Below, piece by piece: positions 32,792-35,035 of a DNA stretch of 35,035 nucleotides; position 1 is the first letter of the stretch, and each line of letters starts with the position of its first letter. Position numbers and translations under genes: made by a program. The stretch covers positions 1-35,035 of the forward strand of contig JAJHQN010000004.1 of the NCBI GenBank assembly GCA_020833325.1, written 5' to 3'. Origin of the DNA: Desulfurococcaceae archaeon (GTDB lineage: Archaea; Thermoproteota; Thermoprotei_A; Sulfolobales; Acidilobaceae). Under the pieces are notes generated by a model. The model worked only from the letters and a program-made list of their open reading frames with translations, was not told where the DNA came from and ran no database searches.

Positions 32792-32829
32792 TAGACTAAA
32801 GCTTTTTAAAACAAGTAGACTAAAGCTTT
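32792..32829. promoter_or_regulatory. 14-bp direct repeat in the tatC/moeA divergent promoter
   Basis: TAGACTAAAGCTTT occurs at 32792-32805 and again at 32816-32829, 24 bases apart. The first copy overlaps the upstream edge of the tatC TATA box (CTATAAAG, minus strand) and the second lies between the moeA TATA box (CTTTTTAAAAC, 32802-32812) and the moeA start. Each copy carries TAAAGCTTT, so the site could bind a dimer controlling both genes. Confidence 0.5.
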
Positions 32830-32848
32830 AACCCAGGGCGCTTCATAC

Positions 32849-34510
32849 TTGAGGTTGCTGGAGCCCGGGGAGGCTATTGAGGCGGTATACGCGGTTTTCG
32901 GGAGGAGTGTTGCTGAGAGGGTTCTCCGAGAGTCTTCCATGGTAGAGCTGGGGGATCTTCATGGGAGGCTTATAGCTGAGCCTGTTAAAGCTCGCATCCC
33001 ACTACCACCTACTGTTAGGTCTACTCTTGATGGTTTCGCTGTATCCGCTTCTAGCCTGGCTGGAGCCTCTAATAGTAACCCGGTTGCGTTAAGGATCTCC
33101 GGCTACTCGAGGATTGGGGATTCGAGGGTGCTAGATCTTGGGTACGGTGAGTGTATACAGGTAGATACAGGGGCTATCATACCTAGGGGGGCTGATGCCG
33201 TTATTCCATTAGAGGATGTAGTTGTAGATGGGGGTTACGCTTTATTCACCTACACCCCGCAACCCGGTAGCGGGCTCGCCCTCCCTGCTAGTGATGTAGC
33301 TCCAGGAGATCTAATAGCCCCTAGAGGTGCTAGGGGTTACCCGGATCTCGTGGCCGCCCTAGCATCTCAGGGTTTTAGGTTTGTTAAAGCTTCTAGACGT
33401 GTTAGGGTGGCTGTTTTTAGTAGCGGGGACGAGCTATTAGAGCCTGGATCACAGTATAGGGTTGGAGGTGTATATGAGTCTAACAGGTACTATCTCAAGA
33501 ACGTCCTAGGGGTTCTAGGTTACGATGTAGTTGATCTAGGCATTGTACCCGACGACTTTAACCTCGTTAGGGAAACATTGTACAAGGCATCAGAGCTAGC
33601 GGATATAGTTATTACAAGTGGAGGTACCAGTGTTGGGTTGAAGGATTACATCTACAGGATACTGGACTCCGAGGGTAGCGTGGTAGTGAGGGGTTTGAGG
33701 GTTAAGCCCGGCAAGCCTACCATCGTAGGGCTTCTGAAGGGGACCCCCGTGGTGGGAATCCCGGGTAATCCTAGGGCTACAGTTAACATAACCTGGAACT
33801 TTCTAATACCACTACTCGATAGACTGGGCCTCCCAGCCTTGCTAAAAGACCCTATAGTAGGAGAGGCTGTGCTAGCGACTCCCGTCACCCTTGATAGGAG
33901 GAGGAGGCTTAGCCTACCCCTCGCCACCGTTAGGTCTAAGAAGGGTTTAATAGCCTTCCCCGTAGCCGTGGAGAGTTACATGATATCAAGTCTCCCCAAG
34001 GCAGACTCGAAGGCTGAGCTTGAGGGAGGATTGGAGGTGGATGCAGGTAGTTTTATTAGAGTACTAAGCTACAGGTTTCCTGAGCAAACGCTTATAGCAT
34101 TAACGGATACTAGGCTCCTAGACCTAGGGGTTTTCGAGTCGAGGGTTGTAACATCAATAGTGGAGGATGCAGTCCCTGTAATCGAGATGCTTGAAGGCTC
34201 TAAGGTGAAAATCCTACTCTCATCTATACAGCTAGGTGGAGGAGTGGGGTTGCCTGGGAAGGTGTTGTGGAGCTCTAAGAGGAAGATTGTTAAGATAGGC
34301 ACGACTAGTTGTAGAAGGGTGGCGGTCTTCAAGCCCTACACTAAGCTCCATACTGGGGGTCTGGTTGTGGATAGAGCTGAGACTGCCCTTACGCTTCTAA
34401 ACCAAGGTTACACCCAGTGCTCTGTAATACCTGAGGATTACGCCAGAGATAGCCACACAGTTGTAGAGGAGTTGGGGTTGGAGGATGTGTTATTAGTCGA
34501 CATGGCGTAA
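32849..34510 (+). CDS. moeA: MoeA-type molybdopterin molybdenumtransferase with C-terminal extension
   Basis: MoeA inserts molybdate or tungstate into molybdopterin. Residues 1-405 show the normal domains: LPPTVRSTLDGFAVSA, QVDTGAIIPRGADAVIPLED, FSSGDELLEPGSQ, SNRYYLKNVLGVLGYDVVDL, VITSGGTSVGLKDYIY, VKPGKPTIVG and GIPGNPRATVN. Residues 406-553 form an added region of about 150 residues, beta-rich (VKILLSSIQLGG, RKIVKIGTTSC) then helical; it does not look like the periplasmic-binding-protein-like domain fused to some archaeal MoeA proteins. TTG start at 32849. It is divergent from tatC and 46 bases before a CBS protein. Confidence 0.9.
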   Translation: MRLLEPGEAIEAVYAVFGRSVAERVLRESSMVELGDLHGRLIAEPVKARIPLPPTVRSTLDGFAVSASSLAGASNSNPVALRISGYSRIGDSRVLDLGYGECIQVDTGAIIPRGADAVIPLEDVVVDGGYALFTYTPQPGSGLALPASDVAPGDLIAPRGARGYPDLVAALASQGFRFVKASRRVRVAVFSSGDELLEPGSQYRVGGVYESNRYYLKNVLGVLGYDVVDLGIVPDDFNLVRETLYKASELADIVITSGGTSVGLKDYIYRILDSEGSVVVRGLRVKPGKPTIVGLLKGTPVVGIPGNPRATVNITWNFLIPLLDRLGLPALLKDPIVGEAVLATPVTLDRRRRLSLPLATVRSKKGLIAFPVAVESYMISSLPKADSKAELEGGLEVDAGSFIRVLSYRFPEQTLIALTDTRLLDLGVFESRVVTSIVEDAVPVIEMLEGSKVKILLSSIQLGGGVGLPGKVLWSSKRKIVKIGTTSCRRVAVFKPYTKLHTGGLVVDRAETALTLLNQGYTQCSVIPEDYARDSHTVVEELGLEDVLLVDMA

Positions 34511-34556
34511 AACTATTTAACGTCAGGTTAAACGCTTAATCCTCGGTGCTCCGAGA

Positions 34557-35018
34557 TTGGATGAGGTTGTGAGGGGGGATGTGCTAGTTAGGGATGTGAT
34601 GAGCACCCCTCTAGTATACGTATACGCATTCCATAGCGTAAGGGAAGCCGCAGCTATAATGGTGGAGAAGAACGTTGGAAGCGTGGTAGTTGTAGATGAG
34701 GCTGGAAGGCTAATTGGTATAATGACGAGGACTGATATACTGAGACATGTGGTGGCAAAAGGCCTTAACCCGGATAATGTTAGGGTAAGCGATATAATGA
34801 CGAGAAACCCTCTCTACGTGCTAGCAGACACCCCAGTAGAGGAGGCGGCAAGGCTAATGGGGTCTAGAGGTGTAGGCCACCTACCGGTGCTAGATCAGAA
34901 AACATTTAAGCCAATTGGTATGATATCGAAAAGGGATATACTGAGGATAGCCCCCCACTATATAACGCTAGTGTACGCTCTAAGAGTCGAATCTGCAGGT
35001 AGCCAGGGTAGAGAGTAG
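34557..35018 (+). CDS. CBS-domain-pair protein
   Basis: A 153-residue protein made almost wholly of two CBS domains: the first from VRDVMSTPLVYVYA to IGIMTRTDILRHV, the second from VSDIMTRNPLYVLAD to IGMISKRDILRIAP. Each has the M-T/S-x-x-P start and the G-[IM]-[MI]-[TS]-x-x-D end that bind adenine nucleotides in the Bateman fold. Stand-alone pairs act as energy or nucleotide sensors for partner proteins that cannot be named here. TTG start at 34557; CTATTTAACG lies about 38 bases upstream. Confidence 0.92.
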   Translation: MDEVVRGDVLVRDVMSTPLVYVYAFHSVREAAAIMVEKNVGSVVVVDEAGRLIGIMTRTDILRHVVAKGLNPDNVRVSDIMTRNPLYVLADTPVEEAARLMGSRGVGHLPVLDQKTFKPIGMISKRDILRIAPHYITLVYALRVESAGSQGRE

Positions 35019-35035
35019 CGGCCTCCCAGCTCTAA

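Noticed and set aside
34063-34510. Periplasmic-binding-protein-like extension of MoeA
   Set aside because: The tail is only about 150 residues and lacks the usual motifs of the roughly 230-residue PBP-like domain.
1-35035. CRISPR array or cas genes
   Set aside because: No regularly spaced direct repeats of 24-37 bases and no Cas-like proteins are visible.

Overview
The window reads as a hyperthermophilic or thermophilic archaeon of the Thermoproteota (Crenarchaeota), probably Desulfurococcales-like. Support comes from a 20S proteasome beta subunit, the termination nuclease FttA (aCPSF1), LSm, ribosomal proteins L37e and L10e, archaeal Trm5, a NIP7-type and an MCT-1-type PUA protein, GTP cyclohydrolase III, a tRNA gene with encoded CCA, frequent GTG and TTG starts, and TATA boxes about 25-35 bases before starts with very short leaders. 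The species cannot be named from the sequence alone.

Layout. 1-2682 (minus) is a tight cluster: a DRG-type GTPase, an unknown protein and a DUF1028 protein. 2683-6590 is the irregular part: two short hairpin elements that look like solo right ends of IS200/IS605-type transposons, an RNA-like structure with a T-arm look-alike, tRNA-Leu(GAG), a 1.15 kb gene-free stretch carrying at least seven copies of a GRGGGTTACYT motif, two genes of unknown function and a decayed paralogue of one of them. 6593-9403 (plus) holds an unknown protein, malic enzyme and two tandem GNAT acetyltransferases. 9545-16780 carries Pcm, an M28-like peptidase, a NIP7-like protein, a DHH phosphoesterase, Trm5 and a large membrane-anchored surface protein with a Thr/Val-rich stalk.

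16861-21908 is an information-processing block: psmB, FttA, the convergent MCT-1-like PUA protein, then LSm, L37e and an M24 peptidase. 21947-24028 (minus) has a ribbon-helix-helix-like protein and two riboflavin/deazaflavin pathway enzymes (GTP cyclohydrolase III and lumazine synthase). 24120-29451 is a catabolic unit: hydantoinase/oxoprolinase-type HyuB and HyuA, divergent from a small two-helix membrane protein plus a sodium:solute symporter. 29575-35018 contains a retropepsin-like protein, a TtcA/Ncs6-type tRNA thiolase, L10e, TatC, a MoeA with an extra C-terminal region, and a CBS-pair protein.

No CRISPR array, complete insertion sequence or phage block is visible. The most interesting non-coding signals are the dispersed hairpin family (five copies, two of them identical at 31 of 33 bases), the repeat-motif field at 3.8-4.4 kb, a two-copy operator-like palindrome before ribH, and a 14-bp direct repeat in the shared tatC/moeA promoter.
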